From: Bacteroidales bacterium
Lineage (GTDB): Bacteria; Bacteroidota; Bacteroidia; Bacteroidales; F082
Direction of reading: 5' to 3'
Length of the DNA stretch: 64,000 bases
Assembly: GCA_015493525.1 (NCBI GenBank)
Contig: WGCY01000037.1
Span: 62,001-126,000 of the forward strand
Positions 27,969 through 37,777 of the stretch are shown piece after piece. Each line of letters begins with the position of its first letter. The first letter of the stretch is position 1. Under the pieces are notes generated by a model. It saw only the letters and a list, made by a program, of their open reading frames with translations, searched no databases and was not told the DNA's origin. The position numbers and the translations under genes were made by a program.

Positions 27969-30962
27969 ATGGCTGAAGCAAACAAAACAATACGATTAAG
28001 TAAAGCTGCCAGGGAATTCAACATCAGTAAAAATACGATTGTCGAATTTCTTGAAAAAAAAGGTTTTAAAATAGAAAGTTCTCCCAACACCAAGTTGGCC
28101 CCTGAAATGTATGGATTACTCGTTAATGAGTTTCAGGATGAAAAAGCTGTCAAAGAAAGTGCACACAAAAAAGATATTGAGTTTAGCACAGGCAACGAGA
28201 GCATAAGTATCGAAGATACACTGAAAGAGAAAAAAGAAGAGGCTATCCCGGAAGAGTTTCCCGAAACAGACGACCTGTTCATAACCTCTGTAAATACAGG
28301 TTATGAGGCCCCGGCAAAACCAGTAAAAGAAGAAATTGCCAGCCAGCCGGAACAGCCAGCACAAGAAACCAAACCCGAAGAGAAAGAGGCAAAAGCAGAG
28401 GCAGAGGTTCCGGAAGCCCCTGTAGAAAAAGAGACAGCAGAGCCACCGGTAGAAAAAAAGCCGGAAGAAAAAGAGAAAATTATTGAACCGGAAGAAGAAA
28501 TTCAAAAACCTGTACAGAAACCGGCTGCCGAAAAAGAAGAACCTGCTAAAGAAGAACCCGCCGAACCGGAGGTAACAGGCCCTAAAATAATGGGGAAAAT
28601 TGACCTCGACAGCCTGAACCAGAAAACAAGGCCGGCAAAGAAATCCAAGGCAGAGCGTAAAAACGAAGCAGCGAAGAAAAAAGCAGAAAAACCCCGGGAT
28701 GTTGCTGCCAAAAAAGAGGTGAAAGCTGAAAAACCTGAAGAGAAACTGGCACCTAAACCGGCTGTTCAGGAAGAACCGGCCAAAAAGCCTGAAGAAAAAC
28801 CGGCAGATGATAATTTCATCGCTACCAAAGTAGAGAAACTTACCGGCCCTAAGATTCTGGATAAAATTGTCCTTCCGGAAAAGAAAAAGAAAAAACCGGT
28901 AGCTTCTTCTTCCGGCGATGGACACAGCAAAAAGAAAAGACGCAGAATAGACACCCGTAAAAAAAGTGAAATCCCAAAAGGCAAAGGGGCATCCGCAAGG
29001 GGCCGGAACGACCGCCATCAGAAACCCGGGCACAAGAAAGTCGTTAAGCACGAGCCTACGGAAGAAGAAATTCAAAAACAGATAAAAGAAACGCTGGCCC
29101 GCCTTGCCCCTACCGGCAAATCGAAAGCTTCAAAATACAGAAGACAAAAACGCGACAGCATCTCTCATGCCCATGAGGAGGAGCTGAAACAACAGGAACG
29201 CGACCAGTTTGTCCTGCAGGTTACAGAATTTCTGACAGCAAACGAGCTGGCCAACATGATGAACATCAATGTTAACGAGATTATCAAGACCTGTATGCAG
29301 ATTGGCCTTTTCGTATCCATCAACCAACGGCTTGATGCGGAAACCATCTCCTTACTTGCTGATGAATATGGCTATAAAGTCAAATATGTCGATGTGGAAG
29401 ACCATGAATCGCTGGACGTAAAAGAAGAGGAAGATGACCCGGCCAAATTGGTGGACCGGGCACCCATTGTTACCGTCATGGGGCATGTTGACCACGGGAA
29501 AACAAAACTTCTTGATTACATTCGCCGGGCCAATGTAGTAGCAGGCGAAGCAGGGGGTATTACGCAGCATATCGGTGCCTATGAGGTAACCACGTCAACA
29601 AATAAAAATATTACATTCCTTGATACACCTGGCCACGAAGCTTTTACGGCCATGCGGGCACGTGGTGCCAAAGTTACCGATGTGGCCATCATTGTTATCG
29701 CCTGCGATGATAATGTAATGCCCCAGACCAAAGAGGCCATTAACCATGCACAGGCTGCGGGGGTACCTATCGTTTTTGCATTGAACAAAATAGACAAGCC
29801 CACTGCCAATGCGGAAAAAATCAAAGAAGAGCTTTCTGCCATGAACATTCTTGTGGAAGACTGGGGCGGCAAATACCAGTCGCAGGAAATTTCTGCTGTT
29901 ACCGGTCAGGGCGTTCCCGAACTACTGGAGAAAGTGCTCCTCGAAGCAGAGATGCTGGAATTAAAAGCCAATCCGGATAAACCGGGAAAAGGAACAGTCA
30001 TTGAAGCTTCCCTCGACAAAGGACGTGGCTACGTCTCCACCATTCTGGTCCAGGATGGAACCATCAAGAAAGGGGATATCCTGATTGCAGGGCCCGTTTT
30101 CGGCCACGTAAAAGCCATGTTCAATGAAAGGAGTGAACCTGTGGTTTCGGCAGGTCCTTCCACTCCTGTATTGTTGCTGGGATTGAATGCCGCACCACAG
30201 GCCGGTGACACTTTCAATGTAATGACCGATGAAAAAGAGGCCAAAGCCATTACAACAAAACGTCATCAGCTGATACGTGAACAAAGTATGCGTTCGCAGA
30301 AACACATTACTTTGGATGAAATCGGACGACGTATCGCTATCGGCGATTTTAAAGAGCTGAACATCATTGTAAAAGGCGATGTGGATGGTTCTGTTGAAGC
30401 ACTCAGCGATGCCCTGTTGAAACTCTCTACTCCGGAGACAAAAGTAAATGTCATCCACAAAGCCGTGGGAGCCATTACCGAATCGGATATCCTGCTCGCT
30501 TCTGCTTCCGATGCCATAATCATCGGGTTCCAGGTGCGGCCCATGCCCCAGGCGCGCAAACTTGCCGAAAAAGACCAAATCGATATCCGCCTGTACTCGG
30601 TTATTTACAAAGCTACCGAAGAACTGGAAGCTGCCATCGAAGGTATGCTGGCCCCCAAAATGGAAGAAAAAGTTACCTGTAACCTGGAAGTCCGCGAAAC
30701 TTTCAAAATTACGAAAGTGGGGACCATTGCCGGTTGTTATGTGCTGGATGGGAAAATAAACCGCAACACGCGTGTCCGGCTGATTCGCGATGGCATCGTA
30801 GTTTACACCGGAAACCTCGGCTCACTGAAACGATTTAAAGATGATGTGAAAGAAGTGAGCTCAGGTTACGAATGCGGCTTAAACATCGAAAACTTCAACG
30901 ACATAAAAGTAGGCGACTACATCGAAGGCTTTGAAGAGGTAGAAGTAGCCCGCAAGAAATAG
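27969..30962 (+). CDS. infB: Translation initiation factor IF-2
   Basis: IF-2 is the GTPase that places initiator tRNA on the 30S subunit and promotes subunit joining. The 997 residues include an N-terminal IF2_N helix ([20 protein letters not shown]), a long low-complexity linker rich in Lys, Pro, Glu and Ala (about residues 75-390), a second IF2_N-type segment, and the G domain from about residue 500 with [16 protein letters not shown] and NKIDK. Domains II to IV finish the protein. It closes the operon; an inverted dispersed-repeat copy follows 12 bases after the stop. Confidence 0.98.
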   Translation: MAEANKTIRLSKAAREFNISKNTIVEFLEKKGFKIESSPNTKLAPEMYGLLVNEFQDEKAVKESAHKKDIEFSTGNESISIEDTLKEKKEEAIPEEFPETDDLFITSVNTGYEAPAKPVKEEIASQPEQPAQETKPEEKEAKAEAEVPEAPVEKETAEPPVEKKPEEKEKIIEPEEEIQKPVQKPAAEKEEPAKEEPAEPEVTGPKIMGKIDLDSLNQKTRPAKKSKAERKNEAAKKKAEKPRDVAAKKEVKAEKPEEKLAPKPAVQEEPAKKPEEKPADDNFIATKVEKLTGPKILDKIVLPEKKKKKPVASSSGDGHSKKKRRRIDTRKKSEIPKGKGASARGRNDRHQKPGHKKVVKHEPTEEEIQKQIKETLARLAPTGKSKASKYRRQKRDSISHAHEEELKQQERDQFVLQVTEFLTANELANMMNINVNEIIKTCMQIGLFVSINQRLDAETISLLADEYGYKVKYVDVEDHESLDVKEEEDDPAKLVDRAPIVTVMGHVDHGKTKLLDYIRRANVVAGEAGGITQHIGAYEVTTSTNKNITFLDTPGHEAFTAMRARGAKVTDVAIIVIACDDNVMPQTKEAINHAQAAGVPIVFALNKIDKPTANAEKIKEELSAMNILVEDWGGKYQSQEISAVTGQGVPELLEKVLLEAEMLELKANPDKPGKGTVIEASLDKGRGYVSTILVQDGTIKKGDILIAGPVFGHVKAMFNERSEPVVSAGPSTPVLLLGLNAAPQAGDTFNVMTDEKEAKAITTKRHQLIREQSMRSQKHITLDEIGRRIAIGDFKELNIIVKGDVDGSVEALSDALLKLSTPETKVNVIHKAVGAITESDILLASASDAIIIGFQVRPMPQARKLAEKDQIDIRLYSVIYKATEELEAAIEGMLAPKMEEKVTCNLEVRETFKITKVGTIAGCYVLDGKINRNTRVRLIRDGIVVYTGNLGSLKRFKDDVKEVSSGYECGLNIENFNDIKVGDYIEGFEEVEVARKK

Positions 30963-30973
30963 AGTATTAATCT

Positions 30974-31046
30974 GCTATAATGATTTAAGCTTTGCGTTTT
31001 TTGCGTTAAAATTTTGCGCACTTTGCGTGAAACCCACTTTTTGAAC
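30974..31046 (-). repeat. Dispersed intergenic repeat, copy 2 (half-length, inverted)
   Basis: The complement reads AAAAAGTGGGTTTCACGCAA and continues through AACGCAAAAAACGCAAAGCTT to CATTATAGCA. It matches the first half of the copy at 62603 nearly base for base and lacks the second half. It lies between the convergent ends of infB and the outer membrane factor gene. Confidence 0.8.
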
Positions 31047-31123
31047 AGCTTTTTTTCATCCTGATGGGTACAGGCCCCTGTTTGAATAATCTGTTCTTTT
31101 ATTGAGCCCTTTTTGGGTTCGCC

Positions 31124-32572
31124 CTACTTTTTCTGTTGAGTCGAATCAGCCTGTTGCTGTGAAGCCTGAAAAGCTTTTTCTTCTTCGGGCGACAGCCATC
31201 CGCCACCGAGTGCTTTGTACAAAGAGACAAAAGCATTCAGCAGATTGGCCTTTGTCTGGGAACGGGCAAGCTGTGCTTCAAAACTCTGCCGTTGCGATTC
31301 CAGTACTTCAAGATAACTGGTTTCGCCTTTGTCATAACGTTCATAAGAAAGCAACTCGGCATTGATGGCTGCCACAGAGCGTTGTTGCTGGGCAATTAAT
31401 TCCTGCCGGAGGGTATGAATGGAAATCAAAGCATTTTCCACCTCTTTAAAAGCCTCCAGTGTAACATTTTCATACTGATGCAAGGCAGCCGCCGTGTTGG
31501 CACGTTCTATCTCCACCCGGCGTTTATTTTTTCCAAATTCAAAAACAGGACCTAACAGAGAACCACCGACTGCCCAGCCTAATCCGGTGGCTGTCAACGA
31601 GGTGAGGCTTGTAGTGGCAATTCCCAGCAGGCCGGTAAGGTTGAGCGAAGGCCATCGCATGGCTTCGGCAGCACCAATTTTGGCATTCTGGGCAGCGTAC
31701 AGCTCCTCAGCCTGTCGCACATCCGGCCTTCTGAGAAGAAGCTGCGAAGGTAACCCTGCCGGGATATCCATGGGGACAATTTCATCGAAAAGTGTTTCTC
31801 CGGCAGGAATAGCTGCATCATAATTTCCCAAAAGAGTGGCCAGGGCATTTTTACCGTAGGCAATATTTCTCTCATAAACCGGAATAGCGGCAGCTGAGAT
31901 GGCCCGCTGTATCTGAGACTGGTTAAGATCAATCTCAGGAACAATACCGTATTTATATCTTGCTTTGATAATATTCAACGAACTGTCCCGCGCAGAAAGT
32001 GTCCTTTGCGATATTTCCAGCTTTTTCATGTTGTCAAGCAGGGTGAAATAGGCAGAGGCCACTTCCGAGATTAAGCCAATCTGCACCGTTCTCAAACCAT
32101 ACTCGGAAGCAAGCAATTCTGCTTTTGCCGATTCGTTCATCCGGCGGTATTTGCCCCAGAACCCAATTTCCCAGTTCATTTGGGTGTAACCGTAAAAATT
32201 GCTGCTGGCACTGGTAAACTGCATAGTTCCGATAGAATTGCCCCGTGAAGCTCCGGCACTAAAACTAAAAGAAGGCCATTGCTCCGATTTTGTGTAACCC
32301 AGGCTCGCACTGGCAGCTTCCACACGTGCGGCAGCTACCATGACATTTTTATTGTTCTTCAGTGCCTTTGTTATCAGCGTATCCAAAATAGAATCGTCAA
32401 ACATCTCCCACCATTTCAGGTTAACTATTGTATCGTTGGTCAACGAATCATACTGAAATGTTTCAGGGCCATTGTATTCAGGCCTGACAAAATCAGGTCC
32501 CAGCTTACATCCCGAAAGGTAAAGAAGCATTCCGGCAAAGAGTATAAATAATATTTTTTTCATATTGGCCAT
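31124..32572 (-). CDS. RND efflux outer membrane factor (NodT/OprM-type lipoprotein)
   Basis: A 482-residue TolC-superfamily outer membrane channel subunit with a lipoprotein signal (MKKILFILFAGMLLYLSGC). The family start KLGPDFVRPEY, the WWEMFDDSILDTLI segment, two repeats of long amphipathic helices and FNKAKAQTRS-like coiled coils are visible, along with LLRRPDVRQAEELYAAQN. A second ATG nine bases in is an equally good start. It should work with the pump and adaptor encoded further right on the same strand. A Y1 transposase element now lies between it and the pump gene. Confidence 0.93.
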   Translation of the reverse strand: MANMKKILFILFAGMLLYLSGCKLGPDFVRPEYNGPETFQYDSLTNDTIVNLKWWEMFDDSILDTLITKALKNNKNVMVAAARVEAASASLGYTKSEQWPSFSFSAGASRGNSIGTMQFTSASSNFYGYTQMNWEIGFWGKYRRMNESAKAELLASEYGLRTVQIGLISEVASAYFTLLDNMKKLEISQRTLSARDSSLNIIKARYKYGIVPEIDLNQSQIQRAISAAAIPVYERNIAYGKNALATLLGNYDAAIPAGETLFDEIVPMDIPAGLPSQLLLRRPDVRQAEELYAAQNAKIGAAEAMRWPSLNLTGLLGIATTSLTSLTATGLGWAVGGSLLGPVFEFGKNKRRVEIERANTAAALHQYENVTLEAFKEVENALISIHTLRQELIAQQQRSVAAINAELLSYERYDKGETSYLEVLESQRQSFEAQLARSQTKANLLNAFVSLYKALGGGWLSPEEEKAFQASQQQADSTQQKK

Positions 32573-32573
32573 A

Positions 32574-32736
32574 TTTATCTTTTATTTATCGCCTACGGCG
32601 AATGTTTATTCGTTTCTTTCTAATTACAACAACTTAACCGCTACGCGGTATGTTTTATCCCAACATATTGCCCGTAGGGCATTCAAAATTGTAAACACAA
32701 AACTAAGAACGTAACTTTCCCCGTAGGGGATTAATT
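32574..32736 (+). repeat. Left 163-bp palindromic cassette of the Y1 element
   Basis: Direct copy of 33203-33365 with 7 mismatches and no gaps by my count. It contains hairpins CGCC-TAC-GGCG (32590-32600), CCGC-TAC-GCGG (32638-32648), GCCC-GTA-GGGC (32670-32680) and CCCC-GTA-GGGG (32719-32729). Its inner edge reaches the transposase stop codon. Confidence 0.92.
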
Positions 32737-33200
32737 TAATCAAAAAATTCAAATAAGTATTTTTTATCATATTCAATTTCAAATTTTTTCAGAAATTCAA
32801 TATATTCATCCCTGAAAGTTTTTTTCCTGTGATGTTGTTCCTGGTTTTTAACATAATTGTAAACATTATCAATGTGCGACCTGCTGTATGAAAATGCACC
32901 GTAACCTTCTTGCCAGTTAAATTTGTGGCTGAACCAGTTTTTTTCATTTATAAAAAGGGAGGTGCTACGTTTCAGTTCATAAACCGTATCTGATATTGAA
33001 ACAGAAGGGTTAAATCCCAGAAAAACGTGTACATGGTCGGAAACACCGTTTATGATAATTGATTTATGTTTCATATTTGTAGCGATACCGCTCATATAAC
33101 TGAAAATATCTGTTCGGTATTCTTCTTTAAGTAACCGGTCACGATATTTTACAGCAAATACTAACTGTATGAATAACTGTGTAAAAACTCCGGGTTTCAT
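32736..33200 (-). CDS. Y1-type (IS200/IS605, REP-associated) transposase
   Basis: A 154-residue single-strand DNA transposase of the HUH Y1 superfamily. The HUH pair is H56-V-H58 in NGVSDHVHVFLGF and the likely nucleophile is Y116 in NYVKNQEQHH, followed by Q120. The C terminus EFLKKFEIEYDKKYLFEFFD is typical of the Bacteroidota group. The length is normal and the frame intact, so it may be active. Its start codon is 2 bases from the right cassette and its stop codon touches the left one. No accessory tnpB gene is present. Confidence 0.93.
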   Translation of the reverse strand: MKPGVFTQLFIQLVFAVKYRDRLLKEEYRTDIFSYMSGIATNMKHKSIIINGVSDHVHVFLGFNPSVSISDTVYELKRSTSLFINEKNWFSHKFNWQEGYGAFSYSRSHIDNVYNYVKNQEQHHRKKTFRDEYIEFLKKFEIEYDKKYLFEFFD

Positions 33201-33202
33201 TT

Positions 33203-33365
33203 TTTATCTTTTATTTATCGCCTACGGCGAATGTTTATTCGTTTCTTTCTAATTATAATAATTTAACCGCTACACGGTATTTTCTATCCCAACATATTGC
33301 CCGTAGGGCATTCAAAATTGTAAACACAAAACTAAGAACGTGACTTTCCCCGTAGGGGATTAATT
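33203..33365 (+). repeat. Right 163-bp palindromic cassette of the Y1 element
   Basis: Same sequence and orientation as the left cassette. Hairpins lie at 33219-33229, 33267-33277 (CCGCTACACGG, one pair lost), 33299-33309 and 33348-33358. Its outer end overlaps two bases of the stop codon of the RND pump gene. Confidence 0.92.
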
Positions 33366-36300
33366 ATTCTGTTTTATTATCGTGAACGGAGCCCTTCGTT
33401 TGCAGTTTCTCCCGTTTTTTCTCGTAACCGGCCAGCTTGCCAATCATCACAAACAGCATGGGATACATGAAAACGCCAAGGAAAGTGGCAACGGCCATAC
33501 CGCCCAGCAGGGCCACCCCCATCACTTTCCGGGCCTCGGCACCGGCACCGCTGGCAACCACCAGGGGCAAAACACCGAGGATAAAAGAAAAGGCTGTCAT
33601 CAGAATCGGGCGAAAACGTTGTTTTGCGGCTGTCATTGCCGCATCAAAAAGGCTCGCCCCTTTTTCAAATTCCATGTTGGCAAACTCCACAATCAGAATG
33701 GCATTCTTGGCAGCCATGGCAATCAGCATCACCAGCGAGATTTGCATAAACACATTATTCACATAACTCATACTGAAAATCCTGGCAAAAAGAATAAAAA
33801 TCAAGGCACCAAACACGGCAAAAGGTGTTCCAAGCAGAATACTGAACGGAAGCGACCAGCTCTCGTATTGTGCCGCGAGGATGAGGAAGACAAAGAGAAG
33901 GGCAAAGACAAACACAATATTTCCCGAACCGCTGGCTTTCTTCTCCTGGTACGACATATTGGACCAGGCATAGCCCATATCTCCGGGAAGCACTTTGGCG
34001 GCCACCTGCTCCAAGGCATCCATAGCCTGGGCAGAAGAATATCCTTTTGCCGGCTGGCCGGTAAGCTCTACCGAACGGAGCAAGTTGTAACGAATGGTAT
34101 AATCGGGGCCGGTGGTATCTTTTACCGTTACCAATGCCGACAACGGAACATTATCGCCCGCTTTGTTCTTTACAAAAAACAGGTTCAGCCCTTCCTGGTT
34201 TACACGATATGCTGGTTCAGCCTGAATAAAAGTCTTGTACAGCCGCCCAAACCGGTTGAAATCATTCACATAAGTTCCGCCAAGAAAAGCACCGATAGTG
34301 GTGTACAAGTCGTTGAGGTTTACACCGGCTTTCAACGCCAGGTCTTTATTTATCTTCAGGTATTTCTGTGGCACATTGGCCTGATAAGTGGTGAAAATAG
34401 AACCTATTTCAGGACGCTTTTGTGCAGCAGCAATAAATTTCTTTGCCTCCTCGGCAAGATAGGCCGGTGCATGGCCTGTTTTATCCTGCAACATCAGGCT
34501 GAATCCCGAACCATTTCCCAACCCGGGAATGGCCGGAGGCCCGAAAGCAAACACCTGCGCCCCTTTTATCTTCTTTTGCAGTTCCTGATTGATTTGATAG
34601 ACAAACTGGTTGACGGTTACATCCCGTTTGTCCCAGTCTTTCATACTCACAAAAATAAAGGATGAGTTGGGCGTCATGGCTCCCGAAAGCATACTGTAAC
34701 CAGCAGCCGAGGTAACATAGCTGATGACATCTTTGTGCCCTTCAAGGATTTTCTCCACCTTTTTGGTAATGGCATCCGAACGTTGCAGGGAAGCGGCATC
34801 GGGCAGCTGGATATTGACAAAGAAATAGCTCATGTCCTCTTCGGGAATAAACCCGCCGGGAATAAACTTCCCGACAAAAACAATGCCCAAGGTTAAAATG
34901 ACAATAAAGATAACGCCCCGTTTAATGTTTCTGGTAACTTTCTCGGTATTTTTCAGATATCCGGTTGCCGTTTTATCCAATACCCTGTTGAACCAGCCAA
35001 AAAACCTGCCCAGCAAACCGCCCGCAGGTTTTTGCTTCCGAAGTAATATGGAACACAATGCAGGGCTGAGTGTCAAGGCATTAATGGAAGAAAATACTAC
35101 AGAAACCGCAATGGTAATCGCAAATTGCTGGTAAAGCCGCCCTGTGATACCGCCCATACTCGCCACAGGAATAAAAACAGCTACCAACACCAACGTAGTG
35201 GCAATTACCGGAGCGGTAACCTCTTTCATGGCTGCCACGGTGGCATCGCGTGAGGACATTCCGTGTTCAATCTTCACCTGCACGGCTTCCACCACCACAA
35301 TGGCATCATCCACCACAATACCAATGGCCAGTACCAGTCCCAGCAGCGACAGGGTATTTACGGTAAACCCGAGCATGGGGAACAGCATAAAGGCACCCAC
35401 AAGGGAAACAGGAATAGCAATGGTAGGGATGAGCGTAGCCCGCCAATCCTGAATAAATACAAAAACCACAAGGATAACGAGGAAAAGGGCCACAAAAAGG
35501 GTAATAATAATCTCTTTGATACCGGCAGAAATAGGTTTGGTCGCATCCATAGAAACTTCCCAATGAATTCCGGCAGGAAAACTTTTTGAAAGGTTCTTCA
35601 TCGTATTGACAATCTCTTTCGACAGCTCAACAGCATTGGAACCGGGCTGCTGATAAAGGCTGATAATGGCACATTGCTTTCCGTTCATACGGGTATAAGC
35701 GAGGTATTTCTCCATACCGAGTTCTACTTTGGCCACATCTTCCAGTTTTACCTGCGAACCATCCGGGTTGGTCCGGATAATGATGTTTCTGAATTGTTTT
35801 TCTGTAACCAACCTGTCGGGCAAACGCACGGTATAGGTAAACTCTGTTCCGGGCGGTGCCGGTTCTGCACCAAATTTCCCTCCCGGAATAACTTTACTCT
35901 GCTCATTAATGGCATTCTTGATATCGTTAATGGTTATACCAAGTTGTGCCAGCCGGTCGGGTTTTACCCAAATACGCATGGAATAATCGGCAGCACCCAG
36001 GACGTTTACATTTCCAATCCCTTTGATACGGGCCAACACATCTTTGATGTTAATCAAAGCATAATTACCGAGAAAGTTCTGGTCGTAACGCCCATCGGAA
36101 GTCAGGGTTACCAGTAAGATGATGTTGGGCAGCGTCTTTTTGGTGGTTACCCCGAACCGCGTAACTTCCTGCGGCAGTTTGGCCGTAGCGGCGGAGACCC
36201 TGTTTTGGGCAAAAACCGTAGCCATATCAGGATCGGAACCTACTTCAAATGAAATCTGTAAACGCATACTGCCATCGTTGGAGTTGGTAGATTTCATGTA

Positions 36301-36528
36301 AATCATGTTCTCCACACCATTCATCTCCTGCTCTACGGGAGTAGCAACCGATTGCTCCACGCTCACCGCATTGGCACCGGTATAATTTCCCAATACTTCC
36401 ACCACGGGAGGTGTAATATTGGGGTATTGCTCCATGGGAAGGCTAATGAGGGAGATAGCCCCCACAATAACCATAATGATAGCAATAACCATGGCCACTA
36501 TGGGCCGTCTGACAAAAAAGTTACCCAT
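33364..36528 (-). CDS. RND multidrug efflux pump, HAE1 family (AcrB/MexB-like)
   Basis: The 1054-residue inner membrane proton-drug antiporter has the full family length. It begins MGNFFVRRPIVAMVIAIIMV (TM1), followed by the first periplasmic loop with LPMEQYPNITPPVVEV and the QNRVSAATAKLPQEV region. The TM4 segment GLVLAIGIVVDDAIVVVEAV holds the two proton-relay Asp residues. The second half repeats the layout, with the AAKNAILIVEFA segment and TAFSFILGVLPLVVASGAG near the C terminus. The adaptor gene ends 3 bases upstream, so the two are tightly cotranscribed. The stop codon overlaps a transposon cassette. Confidence 0.96.
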   Translation of the reverse strand: MGNFFVRRPIVAMVIAIIMVIVGAISLISLPMEQYPNITPPVVEVLGNYTGANAVSVEQSVATPVEQEMNGVENMIYMKSTNSNDGSMRLQISFEVGSDPDMATVFAQNRVSAATAKLPQEVTRFGVTTKKTLPNIILLVTLTSDGRYDQNFLGNYALINIKDVLARIKGIGNVNVLGAADYSMRIWVKPDRLAQLGITINDIKNAINEQSKVIPGGKFGAEPAPPGTEFTYTVRLPDRLVTEKQFRNIIIRTNPDGSQVKLEDVAKVELGMEKYLAYTRMNGKQCAIISLYQQPGSNAVELSKEIVNTMKNLSKSFPAGIHWEVSMDATKPISAGIKEIIITLFVALFLVILVVFVFIQDWRATLIPTIAIPVSLVGAFMLFPMLGFTVNTLSLLGLVLAIGIVVDDAIVVVEAVQVKIEHGMSSRDATVAAMKEVTAPVIATTLVLVAVFIPVASMGGITGRLYQQFAITIAVSVVFSSINALTLSPALCSILLRKQKPAGGLLGRFFGWFNRVLDKTATGYLKNTEKVTRNIKRGVIFIVILTLGIVFVGKFIPGGFIPEEDMSYFFVNIQLPDAASLQRSDAITKKVEKILEGHKDVISYVTSAAGYSMLSGAMTPNSSFIFVSMKDWDKRDVTVNQFVYQINQELQKKIKGAQVFAFGPPAIPGLGNGSGFSLMLQDKTGHAPAYLAEEAKKFIAAAQKRPEIGSIFTTYQANVPQKYLKINKDLALKAGVNLNDLYTTIGAFLGGTYVNDFNRFGRLYKTFIQAEPAYRVNQEGLNLFFVKNKAGDNVPLSALVTVKDTTGPDYTIRYNLLRSVELTGQPAKGYSSAQAMDALEQVAAKVLPGDMGYAWSNMSYQEKKASGSGNIVFVFALLFVFLILAAQYESWSLPFSILLGTPFAVFGALIFILFARIFSMSYVNNVFMQISLVMLIAMAAKNAILIVEFANMEFEKGASLFDAAMTAAKQRFRPILMTAFSFILGVLPLVVASGAGAEARKVMGVALLGGMAVATFLGVFMYPMLFVMIGKLAGYEKKREKLQTKGSVHDNKTE

Positions 36529-36531
36529 AGT

Positions 36532-37722
36532 TTACTGGTTATTAAGGTTTTTAATAATTTCTGATTTGGATTTGAAAGTAGTAACATCCGGAATAATTTT
36601 CATCCCTTCTTTTACTTTTTGCAGCCCTTCGAGCACCACTTTGTCATTTTTCTTCAGGCCACCGGTAATAATCCACATGTCGCCAACTGTAGGCCCTACC
36701 TTCACGGCAGTAAAATGGACAAGACTATCCTGAACAGTGAAAACGCTGTGTTTTCCCTGCACTTCCGCCACACTTCGCTGGGGAACCAGCAATGCATTTG
36801 AATCCACATAAAGTTCGGCCCGGACTTTGGCAAACAACCCCGGACGTAAAATCCTGTCGGGGTTGGGGAAAGAGGCCTGGATAAGGATTGACCCGGTGGA
36901 GGGATCCACCTGGCGGTCTATGAAATCAATTCTTCCCTTGTGTTTAAAAACAGAGCCATCGGCAAGGATAAGTTCCAGCTTCCCTTCTTTTGCTTTTGAT
37001 TCTTTCAGCTTTGTTTTTCGCATTTCGTTGGTATTCTGTCCATAGGCACGTGCCAGCATCAGGTAGTCTGATTCGGAAAGGAAAAACTCAACCCGAACAT
37101 TTTTCAATTTAGATACCGTATTCAGTATCACAGGGTTGGGGTCCTTGCCGACAAACTCGCCCACTTTGGCATTGGTCTTCCCGATAACTCCATTGATAGG
37201 CGATTTGATAAAGCAGTAGCCCAGTTGAATTTTGGCCAGCCTCACACTGGCTTCAGCGGCATTCACGTAGGCTTTGGCCGCATCATATTGTGCCCTGGCC
37301 GCATCGAGATCGCTTTTGCTGACAGCATTCATCTTCGCCAACGGCTCAATCCTTTCCAGATCGCTCTGGGCTTTCACAAAACCTGTTTTGGCTTCGGCCA
37401 GTTTGCTCATTTCCTGTGCTACCTGGGCCTGATAAGGCTGCTGGTCGATGGTGTAGAGCAACTGCCCTTTGGTAACCCGGCTGCCCTCTTCAAAATGAAT
37501 GCCTTCCAGAAATCCGGAAACCCGGGCACGAATAGGAATATCAACCTGTCCGTAAACCTGTCCTACAAACTCCTTATAAATAGGCACATCTCTTTGAAGA
37601 ACCGTAACCACCGGAATTTTCTGTGGTGGCGGAGTTTTTTGCTTTTTGTTTCCACAAGAGGTTATTGAAAAAATCACAAGAACGAAAATGATTTTTAACA
37701 ATTGCTGTGTAAAATTTTTCAT
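36532..37722 (-). CDS. RND efflux periplasmic adaptor (membrane fusion lipoprotein)
   Basis: A 396-residue MFP subunit with a lipoprotein signal (FVLVIFSITSC, Cys about residue 23). The order is beta-barrel and lipoyl half-motifs (IPIRARVSGFLEGIHFEEGS and YCFIKSPINGVIGKTNAKVGEFV) separated by an alpha-helical hairpin of about 100 residues (AQVAQEMSKLAEAKTG), then the barrel with VDPSTGSILIQASFPNPDRILRPG and a membrane-proximal domain. It bridges the pump and the outer membrane factor. It is the first efflux gene on this strand; no clear TAnnTTTG was seen in the 55 bases upstream. Confidence 0.95.
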   Translation of the reverse strand: MKNFTQQLLKIIFVLVIFSITSCGNKKQKTPPPQKIPVVTVLQRDVPIYKEFVGQVYGQVDIPIRARVSGFLEGIHFEEGSRVTKGQLLYTIDQQPYQAQVAQEMSKLAEAKTGFVKAQSDLERIEPLAKMNAVSKSDLDAARAQYDAAKAYVNAAEASVRLAKIQLGYCFIKSPINGVIGKTNAKVGEFVGKDPNPVILNTVSKLKNVRVEFFLSESDYLMLARAYGQNTNEMRKTKLKESKAKEGKLELILADGSVFKHKGRIDFIDRQVDPSTGSILIQASFPNPDRILRPGLFAKVRAELYVDSNALLVPQRSVAEVQGKHSVFTVQDSLVHFTAVKVGPTVGDMWIITGGLKKNDKVVLEGLQKVKEGMKIIPDVTTFKSKSEIIKNLNNQ

Positions 37723-37777
37723 AAAAGACTATTTAATATGTTTGTTAATATTATGTTATGCATTTTTTTGTAAAAAA

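Larger units (their letters stand above)
32574..33365 (-). mobile_element. Small Y1-transposase (RAYT/IS200-like) element with palindromic flanks
   Basis: One 154-codon transposase gene is enclosed by two direct 163-bp cassettes, each carrying four 11-base hairpins. The whole unit is 792 bases and sits between the pump and outer membrane factor genes of an efflux operon. IS200/IS605 elements move as single strands and make no target duplication, so boundaries are set here by the outer edges of the cassettes. It may be a mobile element or a transposase kept with its REP-type repeats. Confidence 0.8.

Noticed and set aside
28116-29075. 319-codon minus-strand open frame opposite infB
   Set aside because: It is the Phe/Leu-rich complement of the Lys/Glu/Pro linker of IF-2, expected from its codon bias.
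33382-34665. 427-codon plus-strand open frame opposite the RND pump
   Set aside because: The complementary strand encodes a full-length pump; the His/Gly-rich product here has no family features.
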